Shown here in pieces: positions 44,634 to 55,167 of a stretch of DNA of 64,000 bases (positions are counted from its first letter, which is position 1; each line of letters opens with the position of its first letter). This stretch comes from Hofstenia miamia (Eukaryota; Xenacoelomorpha; Acoela). Location of the stretch: positions 1-64,000 of the forward strand of contig SCFE01000096.1 in the NCBI GenBank assembly GCA_004352715.1, given 5' to 3'. Position numbers and translations under genes: made by a program. The notes below the pieces were generated by a model. That model worked only from the letters and a program-made list of their open reading frames with translations. It made no database searches and was not told where the DNA came from.

Positions 44634-45633
44634 NNNNNNNNNNNNNNNNNNNNNNNNNNNNNNNNNNNNNNNNNNNNNNNNNNNNNNNNNNNNNNNNNNN
44701 NNNNNNNNNNNNNNNNNNNNNNNNNNNNNNNNNNNNNNNNNNNNNNNNNNNNNNNNNNNNNNNNNNNNNNNNNNNNNNNNNNNNNNNNNNNNNNNNNNNN
44801 NNNNNNNNNNNNNNNNNNNNNNNNNNNNNNNNNNNNNNNNNNNNNNNNNNNNNNNNNNNNNNNNNNNNNNNNNNNNNNNNNNNNNNNNNNNNNNNNNNNN
44901 NNNNNNNNNNNNNNNNNNNNNNNNNNNNNNNNNNNNNNNNNNNNNNNNNNNNNNNNNNNNNNNNNNNNNNNNNNNNNNNNNNNNNNNNNNNNNNNNNNNN
45001 NNNNNNNNNNNNNNNNNNNNNNNNNNNNNNNNNNNNNNNNNNNNNNNNNNNNNNNNNNNNNNNNNNNNNNNNNNNNNNNNNNNNNNNNNNNNNNNNNNNN
45101 NNNNNNNNNNNNNNNNNNNNNNNNNNNNNNNNNNNNNNNNNNNNNNNNNNNNNNNNNNNNNNNNNNNNNNNNNNNNNNNNNNNNNNNNNNNNNNNNNNNN
45201 NNNNNNNNNNNNNNNNNNNNNNNNNNNNNNNNNNNNNNNNNNNNNNNNNNNNNNNNNNNNNNNNNNNNNNNNNNNNNNNNNNNNNNNNNNNNNNNNNNNN
45301 NNNNNNNNNNNNNNNNNNNNNNNNNNNNNNNNNNNNNNNNNNNNNNNNNNNNNNNNNNNNNNNNNNNNNNNNNNNNNNNNNNNNNNNNNNNNNNNNNNNN
45401 NNNNNNNNNNNNNNNNNNNNNNNNNNNNNNNNNNNNNNNNNNNNNNNNNNNNNNNNNNNNNNNNNNNNNNNNNNNNNNNNNNNNNNNNNNNNNNNNNNNN
45501 NNNNNNNNNNNNNNNNNNNNNNNNNNNNNNNNNNNNNNNNNNNNNNNNNNNNNNNNNNNNNNNNNNNNNNNNNNNNNNNNNNNNNNNNNNNNNNNNNNNN
45601 NNNNNNNNNNNNNNNNNNNNNNNNNNNNNNNNN
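44634..45633. other. Assembly gap, 1000 N
   Basis: Exactly 1000 N, of unknown true length. The sequence on the right is unrelated to the expected continuation (integrase). Confidence 0.99.
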
Positions 45634-46277
45634 CATTTAATAGTATTACATGTGAGGTCATTTATTGAGTCAATTATAGTCGAGTCTCCTACGTTTAAGA
45701 ATATATAAATATCCCTAAGTGCCGACTATCCAGTCGTTTCAGGCATTGATTATTTCTTACATGTATTGATTGATAGTCAGACTAGGCAAGAATCGAAAAA
45801 CTCCTAACCGTAACATAGGTGCACTTTCGTGACTGGCACAAAGACCCTAGAATCGATCCCGTGATGGATTCCAGCCACTACTAAACACAACTTGCCTAGC
45901 TGCACATTTAATTAAATAATCAAACCAGATAAAGTAGAAATGAAAATTAAATAAACTCCGAAGAATTTATTGTTCATCAAAATTATGGTTGAATCAAAGC
46001 TATTTATAAAATTTCTACAAAAAGTACCTGCCGATTTTAAAATTCAAATGATTCGTCTGCCAATATGGCTGTTCATACGTAAGCATTAGTTTGCTCAATT
46101 TAATTTGTCAATTATCTCTTGATCGGCTAACAAGTTTCTTATTTTGACCAATATTAAATCTTAGTTGCATTTTACAAAAATAAACTAAAGTTCATTAACT
46201 AAATTTTTTACAATCAATTTCAATTAATAATCATTCGACGTTATTCAGCTTTAGTTGCCTTTTTGGATGATGCTACA
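45634..46277. repeat. LTR-B, inverted partial copy
   Basis: This ends TTTGGATGATGCTACA and is collinear with 12950-13605, including the 'actggcacaaagaccctagaatcg' segment. It is cut on the left by the gap. It is more diverged than the copies at 908-4603, and the YY1-like motif is lost (CCAATATGGCTG near 46061). Confidence 0.7.
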
Positions 46278-46741
46278 CTGGGTTCTAGATTCCCAAATCT
46301 TTGCCAAACCTATTCATTTATTGTAATCATAGTAAATGTAATAACTAGAAAGAAAAAGTAACACCAGTGTAATAGCTAAAAGAAATAGATTTTCACAACA
46401 ACTCTTGAAAATTTCTGCCTCACTTTTATACAGAAAAATTTTATTGCCTGCCTTTGTTTAAAATTCATCAAATCAAAATTGATTCCCTCACAACAGTTTA
46501 ATTTAAGCAATATATAAAACACTGAGGGACAATTGAAATTTTATTGCAAAACAGACAAAGATTAAATACAAATTGATGATAGTCACCAAAGTGATAACAT
46601 AAAAACAGTAAATAGTTAAATACAAGAATAATTAAATACAAATTACTAATAATCACATAATTACCATAGTAAAATAGTGACTTTTAGTATGAGTCTCTAC
46701 TCATCTAATTTATTGCTCAATTTTCCCTGAGTGACTCTACA
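46278..46741 (-). repeat. Partial family C-like LTR, minus orientation
   Basis: Read on the minus strand it starts TGTAGAGTCACTCAGGGAAA at 46741, the family C LTR start. It is broken at 46277 by LTR-B. A purine-rich AAGCAAAAGGGGACT (46756-46742) precedes it, fitting a polypurine tract. It would be the 3' LTR of the element whose ORF3 remnant follows at higher coordinates. Confidence 0.68.
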
Positions 46742-46879
46742 AGTCCCCTTTTGCTTACAAGGAATAAATTTGAACGATAGCCTAGCAAAATTTTCTGGGT
46801 TTCTGCTATCAAATCTCTTACCTAGGCATATTTTTCTCATTTGGTAATTTGAATTAACGCCTATTTGTGGGTGACCTCT

Positions 46880-47400
46880 TCATGTTTATAGTGCATGGTA
46901 GACAAAGCCAGCAACCTTTCACTAATAATGCTAGTGCTGCATAGTTAGTTGTATTTCCTTGTAAAAATATCAAAAAATCTCTCATACAATCTCATACAAA
47001 CCAATCAGTGCAATAATTAGATTCATAACTGCATCAGTATCAGATGTGTGTCTGTGTCCTCTTCTTTAATTTCAGTGTTGGGGTAGAAATTTACAAATAA
47101 TCTCTTAGTGAACTATGTTGTATTATTCATCAAAAACCAATGATGTACCTCCTCTCTGGTCATTGCATCAGTATCCTTTACATTGGTTATAATCATTGTG
47201 AAGATTTCAACAGACTTGGTGACATCATAATACTTTGTCACTCTTTTTATGTTATCAATTCACATTAGGTCCCCTACTTTCTGAGCAATATGAGCACTCT
47301 CAGATCCATCTGCTGTATTTTCCTTTTGATTTTCTCTAACTGTTCACTTACTGACTGACCCTTTTATAATAAATCTAGCAGCATTAACTAACTGGTATGA
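46880..47400 (-). pseudogene. ORF3 remnant, third copy
   Basis: Minus-strand translation in shifting frames gives VTKYYDVTKSVEIFTMI (about 47190-47240), FVNFYPNTEIKEE (about 47060-47100), HTSDTDAVMNLIIALIGLYE (about 46985-47045) and LYERFFDIFTRKYN (about 46945-46990). These match, in order, ITRYYDVTKHIKIITML, FLHFYPDTKIS, HTSDTDALMTLLIALKGLRL and LYEHFFDTFT in the ORF3 at 55121-57712. Several stops and small indels are present. It lies just upstream (minus sense) of a family C-like LTR, the same position as the other two ORF3 copies. Only the C-terminal ~170 residues are recognisable. Confidence 0.82.
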
Positions 47401-47460
47401 AGAATTGAAATGCAGGAGAATTACTAATGCAGAAATTTCCAGCGATTTAGACCCCCAGAC

Positions 47461-48320
47461 TTTTTGTAGAATTATTGCAAATCAATTTTAGCTTCACCCC
47501 CAAAATGATTAAATATTGATTATTTGTAAAATTTGCTTTATTTCAAGTAATAATTGTAAAAAATTAAACTAATCTATTAAATTTTTTCACAAATAGTCAA
47601 AAACAAAATGAGCTTAGTTCTGTCCCAGCAGAACATTTGAATGTGAAATACAAATTAAAAACAGGTTGGTTTCCATCTAAAATTTAAAATGATTAAGCTT
47701 GATTCATGAGATTGGTAGAAGTGCTAAAGCCTGTGACAAAAGCAAATTGAAAAAATCAAGTAGTGAAAAATTACCAGAAAGTTGGTTGAATAAAGCTCTG
47801 AATTCCTTGATATTAATTTAGCTAATTTAACCCTTTTACTTTTTATGCTTGGAAATGGAATAATTTATATTTAACTATTTTAATAAAAAATTATTTGGTA
47901 TTTTTGCTTATTCTAAGTTACATGATTCTATTGTATATATTTTTATGTGATTGCTTTATTTTCATTTAAGTGCATTTGTAAGAGTATTGCATTACTCTAT
48001 AGTGTTTTTGTTTAACTATACAACTAGAATCAAATTTAAATTACCATATCTTATTTTATATTTATTATTTTAGATAAATGCAAGCTTAAACATATTTGGT
48101 GATTGGGATTACTAACATTTTTCTTTAAAATTCCCAGTGTCACATTTGATGTTGCAGACTAAGCTATCTTTTACTATAGGCTAAATTTGTAAGATTTTTA
48201 TTAGCTTACTCAATCAGCATTATTTTATATAACAAACTTACCAGAATACATGTTGAAGCTAATTCAAATATGTTTATTTGTAATGGTCATCATTCATAGT
48301 ATATGCCTGGTTGCAAATAG
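47461..48320. other. No gene seen
   Basis: Very AT-rich sequence with no supported ORF. It may be further decayed family C element sequence, but I see no protein words. Confidence 0.55.
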
Positions 48321-49222
48321 TGTAGAGTAACTCAGGACCTTTATTTTATTTTTAGTTCGATTCTAGGCACTCTCCAATTAATTTGGTGCTATATTGTTTC
48401 TTAAATTTAGTGATTTTATTAATTTGTCATCTTTCGAACTTAAGTTTTGAATTTAGTAATTCTCCCCTCAAGCTTTAGATTACGTGTAATTGCTCAGTTA
48501 ATTTGTGAGGGAAACAAACTAACTTTTGTAAAAACAGTAAATATTTACCTTTTGTGTAATAAATAGGGAACTCAATTGTAGTCAAAGGTCAAATAAATTT
48601 CGTTCTCACTGGATAACGTGTGCTCTTTTATTATTTTATCTTTTACTAACCTTTTTAGCTCTGGTATGAATTTTATAATAATAAACTTGTAAGATCTGGT
48701 GATAATGTGGGAGGAACTCTGGTGTGCCTGGGGCAATAACTTGCTCCATGACAGATGTGAGCCCATATTGTGGTCACTTTAGGCTATGTATACTCATAGG
48801 CAATAAAAGAACTACAACATCTATTGATCAAACATGAACAAACTATCACACAATGCGAATATACTATGCCATTGGTATACATGTATACGTGGTAATTACA
48901 CATTATTTACTATCATTATGACATGAGTTGAGAAGATAAACACAGAGATAAATTTGTTTTATTGAGCTAGAAATTACAACTTGAGACACACGATTAGCAT
49001 CTTGGATTGTAAGGATGGATCCTAATGACTTGGCTTTGGCAAGATGCTGTGTGAATTTGTTGCTACTTTAAATTCTGTCTTGGAATTACTTTTTTTCTAC
49101 AATGAAATTGGCGAACTACCAATCTTCATTTGTTTCATTAGAAAGTGGGTTGCTCTTGGTTATGTTAATCTTCTGCAAACTTTGTAACACTTGAGCTGCT
49201 AGAAGCACCCCGCAATTCTACA
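48321..49222 (+). repeat. Family C LTR (in front of copy 2)
   Basis: At 902 bp, this runs TGTAGAGTAACTCAGG ... AATTCTACA. It is clearly more diverged from 57950-58849 than the 38039 LTR is, so it is not the obvious partner of the 3' LTR. The minus-strand ORF 48572-48766 within it is chance. Confidence 0.85.
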
Positions 49223-49241
49223 TGGTGACCCTGACATGATT
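49223..49241 (+). promoter_or_regulatory. Primer binding site, tRNA-Trp type (family C copy 2)
   Basis: TGGTGACCCTGACATGATT follows the LTR end at once. It has two mismatches to the tRNA-Trp complement; the extra one relative to copy 1 is a CpG to CpA change. Confidence 0.72.
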
Positions 49242-49769
49242 CTTGGACACTCTGGAGTGTCAGTTAAGCTATCTACTCCATTCTGTTACTGTGTGCAGAT
49301 GTATTGACGTTCAGAGATGTACTCCAGTTGTGAAGTTTGTGTGCCTACCAAAGCAGCGCCTGTTTTTCACTTGATGATTGTAAAGTGAAACAGAACTGTT
49401 ATGATGTTTCCTTATTGTATTTGGTTTTGTTTTTCTACTGGGTGTGAGTCAGCTGGGATGGATTTCCCCTGACCGCGATCTACTTCACTACCCATTGATG
49501 TGCAACTTCCCCTTATACATAATTTTACATTTGTCAGCTCTGTGATCTGACGCCATTGCCAAGCCCTGACCCTATTCTTACCTGTTCTTAGTGCTACATT
49601 GGTTTGTCTTGTTTTTCTAGAATTTGGATTGTGTACCTATGCCCTGTTACCATCTGTCAAGTGCTTTTATTTCTCCTACACAGTTGGATGTTTCTCCTAC
49701 ATTTTTGGAATTGTTATTGGAACCTTTTTCTCCTACTTTACTTTTACTTATTTGTTTATTCTTGTTCTT
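49242..49769 (+). other. Family C leader, copy 2
   Basis: This is collinear with 38900-39426. It contains short hydrophobic ORFs (for example 49604-49789) that are shared in outline with copy 1 but have no recognised function. Confidence 0.55.
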
Positions 49770-51403
49770 ATGGATATGGATTTTTCTAATTCTTGTAATG
49801 GGACTCCCACTCAGGGTTTCCCAGGTGTGAGTGCTGGCAGATTGGACGATGTCCCTTGCACAGCTGGACTTAATTCTGTTATTGTTTTACCAACTCCTAC
49901 CCCACTAAACCTGTTTCTGGTATATTTACAATCTCTGAAGTTTTGTTGCAAGGGACCCCCACTCCTGCCGCACTGTCAAATCTGTTTCTTTTGTATATGC
50001 CACCATTGCCTCATTCCAAGTCGCCACCACTGGAAGTTCAACAGCTCAGAGAAGCCCTTGCTGCACAGATCTCACAGTGCCATTCCTGTGAAGCCTGTTT
50101 TGACGTCTTACAGGCCAAAATGAAAGAACAAGCCACCACAGCTTGGCAATGTGAGAGATGCCTGCTTGGCTCAATCTCAGCCTTAGAGATGCGAATTCAG
50201 GAAGCGATCCCACATTCTCCTCTGACTTCCCCAGAAGAACCTTTTGGATAATGCTTTTGATGCTCTTTTGGAAATGTTCTCAACATTTATATCACAGGCA
50301 ATGTCTGCCCACTTCTCTAATGCTTTGTCAGCATCCACTCCATCCCCTGTGATGCCACCATTTGTTACCCCCATTACCTCTTTTACCAGCGGAGCACCTA
50401 CCTTCACTCAGTCTACCCTTTCTCAAGTCACAATGCTGACTACAGTAGCTATGCCAAGTGCTTGTACCCTGAGCATAACAGTCATGCCTCTGGTACCCGT
50501 AAATGTCTCAGTCACCCCCACTACCATGATTGCTCCACCTTCTCCTCTGAGTGACCCTATTGGATCTATGACAACTTGTGGACCATGCTTCACTCAATCC
50601 ATTTTGCCCACCAAAGCGCCAGTGAATGAACAATCAAATCTCTTTAATAGACACTCAGTCCTGCCTAAATTTACTGGCAAAATTGATGAAATCTCACAGT
50701 CATTCAACAAGTGGCTCTTTCTGTTCAAGTTAACTATGAAACAGTATAAAACCACTCAAGACGCTGCTGCCACACAATTTCCCATGTTCCTTCAAGGCCT
50801 TGCATACAATCAGTGTATGATGCTGGATAGGGAAGTTAAGACAAATATCAGTTACTAGTTGGTCACTTTGAGGACCACTACAAAGCGCCTCACATCAAAC
50901 AGCAATATAAGACGCTCTTATGTGATCTTTCCTTCAAGAAGGGAGACAATGTGAGAACCTACATTAAGCAAGTCAATAGACTCTTTCGCCTCAGTAAACT
51001 AACTCCAGAGTACTCGAGACATGATCTCTTCTCTTACATTTGTCAGGGATTCCCTTCTACCATCAGGAGCTGCCTCAAACTTAAATGTGATTTGGAAGAT
51101 GATTTAAACTCTATCATTAAGTAGGCGATTAGCATTGTTTACATGCTACAAAATACTACACGCATCATGAGAGATGCCAGAGACCTGAAGACAGGTCAAC
51201 CTACCACTAAGTCATTAACCTGGTCAAGTTCTGCTACAGTGCAGAAGAAGACAGACACTGAAAGACAGTCAGCTCACATTTGTACTCAGAGTGGAGCAGT
51301 TATCCGCCTAATTGCAGATGAGGATGGTATCATCATTGATGAGCCATCTGTTGAAGTGTGCACTCCTGACACCCTGGTTGAGTCTGTCAACCATTTAAAT
51401 TAG
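49770..51403 (+). pseudogene. gag: gag of family C copy 2
   Basis: The start is MDMDFSNSCNGTPTQG at 49770. The frame changes near 49900, as in copy 1. PPLEVQQLREALAAQISQ and a helical Gln/Ala region follow, then (50244-50858, another frame) a Thr/Ser/Pro-rich linker and the core LPKFTGKIDEISQSFNKWLF with FPMFLQGLAYNQCMMLD. A frame change lies near 50850, followed by YKTLLCDLSFKKGDNVRTYI. A TAG stop is present at about 51123. The C-terminal part (51143-51403) ends SVNHLN and TAG at the frameshift site. No zinc knuckle of the CCHC or CHCC kind is visible. Inactive as it stands. Confidence 0.8.
51394..51403 (+). promoter_or_regulatory. gag-pol -1 frameshift site TTTAAAT-TAG (family C copy 2)
   Basis: TTTAAAT is at 51394-51400 and TAG at 51401-51403, in the same register as copy 1 and element A. 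Protease lies in the -1 frame. Confidence 0.78.
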
Positions 51404-54400
51404 TTGGAGCGCTGCCTCCTGAAAACCGTGCACATGATGTTTTGGTGATAACTTTGTTGCTACACACTAACGTCATCCCTGCGGACATGAACAGATTGCT
51501 GATTAATGCCACCATTGATACAGGAGCTTCTGTATCCATCATCAGTGACACCTGTTCCAACAAGCTTTGCCTACAGAGAGAAGATCTGTTACCTTCCACT
51601 GCCTGTTTATTGGACGCTTCAGGGAATACTATTAAACTGAAGGGCCAGAGTAACAACCTCGAGTTGCTCATCCATCAGGAATGTTTTTGTGTGGACCTTA
51701 TTGTGGTTGACACCTGCAGTCAGCCTCTACTGTATGATTTCATTCTTGGGAACAACTTCCTTGAGAGAAATGCATGTGTAATTGATTATGGAACCAACAC
51801 TCTCTCTATTTGCAAAAGCAAGCCACAGGAGGAACTAATAACTACCTGTAACCAAGATATTTTGTTAACTTTCACCCATACAATCATTGTGGAACCATGG
51901 CATTGGTGATGAGTTGCCATCTCTATGAGCTCTCCTTATGAGGGGGACGTCATGATTTCTCGACAAAGGGGAAAACACCTCCGTGGTTTACATCTTTCTC
52001 CAAACCTTTGTCACATTTCTCGTGGAAAGACTTATGTCACTGTCCTTAATAGTTCCACACGCCTGATCTGAATGGATCCCACAAAGACTTCTATTGTCAT
52101 GACGCTGGTCCAACTCAAACCTAAAGCTGCAGCCTGTCTGCCCATCCTTACTGCAATTCACGATCTCAGTGAACCAAGTGATCCAGTCCGCATCCCAGTT
52201 GTCAACAAGAAAATGCATGGACATCTGAGTCAACAAAAACATGATGCACTCTCTGCCCTCTTACACCAGCATCACGATGTGTTTAATTACGGATCAATTA
52301 GTGTTGGAAAAGCTGTTGGGGAACAACATGCCATTGAAATGAAGAGTGATTGCCCCATTTGGTTGCCAGTTCAAAGGGTACCCAAAAACCTAAGAGTGGA
52401 ATATGAACAGATCCTTAGTGATCTCTTCAAAAGCAGGATCATACAGAATAGCAATAGTCCATATGCTGCACCTAAGGTGTTCATTCACCAAGGAGAGAAG
52501 TACCACCTCTGCATTGATTTCCAATGATTAAACAATATTACAACTAAGGATGTGTATCCACTACCTCACATCAAGGACCTCCTCTATGATGCCAGCAAGT
52601 ACAAATTATTTTCATGCTTGGATCTCTGTAAAGCCTATTGGCAGATACCAATGAAACCTGCTGACATTCCAAAAACTGCTTTTATTACGCCTTATGGCCT
52701 CTTTGAGTGGAAGTACATGGCCTTCAGGCTCTGCAATGCTCTGGCCACTTTTCAGCATTATGTTACACGAGTACTACAGAATGGCACCAATGTTCTCAAA
52801 CCTGGGATCACCACATACATGGACGACATCCTTGTTGCTGGACACACATTCTCTGATCACTTAGATAAACTGGGTCAAATTCTTAAGATCCTGTATGACT
52901 CTGGACTCTGGGTAAATGGAAATAAATGTTCACTCATTTCGCCACAAGTTACTTTCTTAGGTAGGGTAATTGAACCTGGAAGGATATCCATCAAAAATGA
53001 TGCAAAAAACCATCTATATCGAATTGAGACTCCATGCTTGCACAAGGACGTCCAATGCCTGATGGGTTTTCCTAACTATTATGGCTCCTTCATTTCAGAA
53101 TTAGACAACCAAACCAAGAATATCTCTAACTTACTAAGAAAGAATACTGATTTTTGTTGGACTTGGGCAGAGCAAGACGAGCTAGATGCTGTGAAGCAAG
53201 ATGCTCAGATGGATTCCCAGTCTGAACATGCCAGATTATACGAGAGAATTCATCATCAACTGTGATACGAGATCAGTCACCATCAGTGGTGTGCTCAGCC
53301 AAGTGATTGACAGTCAGGACTGCCCTGTACAATGCTGAACTGAACTATGGAGCTATGAAATCAGAAATGCTGGCACTTGTTGAAAGTCTAAAGAAGTTTT
53401 GTTTCTTCATTCTAGGCTGCCAATTTGTTGTGCACACCAACAACTCCGCACTAGTGTGGCTCAAAAAATTCTCTGGCAACAAGTCAAACATCATTGCCCA
53501 ATGGTTGGAATACCTTAATGACTTCTCATTTACAATCACTCATTGCCCTGGAAGATTGCATCTCAATGCTGACTATTTCAACTCTCTGTCAAGCTACAAG
53601 AGAGACCTGTGAAAGCCACCAGGTGAGAAGACTCCATTTGGATTCATCCCTGCCTGCAAGTATGAGCTCCTCCCTATTATGGTGACGGAGGAGATTTCTG
53701 AAAAGGAGATTGCCACCCATCAATTGCATGACAAAGTTTTGTCTGAAATCATTTTTAAAATCAAGCACCCTGACTGGGCTATCAGTGACTTTGCTAAGAG
53801 GTAGTTTCAACACTATCATTGGAAGCTTACCAAAGCTGGCCTCCTCTATGCGCATAGTCGGAATAATCGTCTGGCAATCCCAGAATATTTCAAGCAAGAT
53901 CTTGTCTGGAAGATCCATGAATGTGGACACCTTGGGATTATCCAGATGGAAAGAACATTTAACACTTGTTACATTACCATCAGTATTAGAGCCACAGTAC
54001 AAGATGTAATCAACAAATGTGAAGCATGTCTGCTTCAAGGAGCCGGACACTTTCCAGAGCAGAGAGCTGAGCTCCATAGTTGGGTTGCCAAAAGAATGAA
54101 CAAAGTGGTCCATATGGACATAGAAAAACTATCAAGAGATGAGCAAGGACTTCAATATCTGTTGGTCTTGATAGACCATTTTACCAAGTACACACATCTC
54201 ATTCCTCTTGATAACACCACCACCAATGTGATCAGCAAAAGAATTGTGAAAGATTGGATTTTTAAGCTCGGGCCTATGGAGCATTTGGACTCCGACCACA
54301 GTCCTCAGTTCAAGAACTGCTTACCATCTGCAGTCGAATGGTGTCATTGAGTGATTGAACCGCACCATCATTAAATTAATTCGAGTTGCTCTAGCCTGTG

Positions 54401-55167
54401 CTGCTGGTCGAAACTGGAGACACGTCATAGAAGCGGTCAAGTTCTTTTACAATACCACTGTGCACTCCACCACCAAAGTAAGTCCTTTCAAAGCCATGTT
54501 TGGCCGCAAAGCAAGCACTCCTTTGTTGATCATGTTCCTGGACTACAATGAGCCAACTTTGGAAAACTTTGTGAACCGGATGCTGAAAGAATTCCAAGAA
54601 ATGCACTTTTCTATCTGTCGGAATACCAATCAGTCTGTTATTTGCCAGAAAAGAAATTTTGATAAAAAGCGAGCCCCACAATGCTGGAGATTCTGTATTT
54701 GCTTATTTTCCTCGTCAGGTCACTAACGCAAACCAGGTACTGAAACTTGCCACTAATTGGCAAGGTCCTTTTAGAGTAGTCAAGGTGTTAGATCACCACC
54801 AGTATCTATTAGATAATGATAAAGTCGCCCATTTTCACGACTTAAATGAACAGTCAAAGATATACAAAATGCAGTCATTGACAATAATAACAAGTTTTCT
54901 CTCATTGATGACGGCATGAATGAGATAGAGTATTATGATAACCTCACTGAATGTGAGGAAGATGAACTTACACAGGTCAAGTACGATAGTAACCTTGGTA
55001 ATAGTAGCAACACTATAGCTACTCATATTTTGCCTAAACAAAAAGCTAGAGATCAGAGATATTTAGACCATTTAAATACCCAAGAATGGGACCTTAACCT
55101 TATCTCTCTATTTAGCAACAATGGCATGTCCATACTGGCAAAGTACTGGGCATACCATGTTCAATGA
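51401..55167 (+). pseudogene. pol: pol of family C copy 2: PR, RT, RNase H, IN, tail
   Basis: Protease 51442-51909 has DTGASVS at about 51517. RT 52300-53130 has DLCKAYWQIPMKPA and YMDDILVAGH at about 52816. RNase H follows at about 53130-53600, damaged near 53260-53340. Integrase 53700-54660 has IHECGHLGIIQME, CEACLL and VHMDIEKLS. Its second Asp is kept (DSDHSPQFK), then a deletion changes frame near 54310, and VIE is followed by TGA 54352-54354 where element A has Arg. A GPF/Y-type module, NWQGPFRVVKVLDHHQYLLD, is at about 54750. The tail crosses a frameshift near 54880 and ends at 55167 (EWDLNLISLFSN, matching EIWDINLVTEF of element A). Several lesions make it inactive. Confidence 0.87.

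Noticed and set aside
54916-54919. ATGA stop/start overlap suggesting coupled translation of a separate small protein (54916-55167)
   Set aside because: Comparison with element A shows that 54916-55167 is the normal tail of pol. The ATGA arises from a frameshift mutation near 54880, as the upstream -1 frame also encodes pol-like residues.
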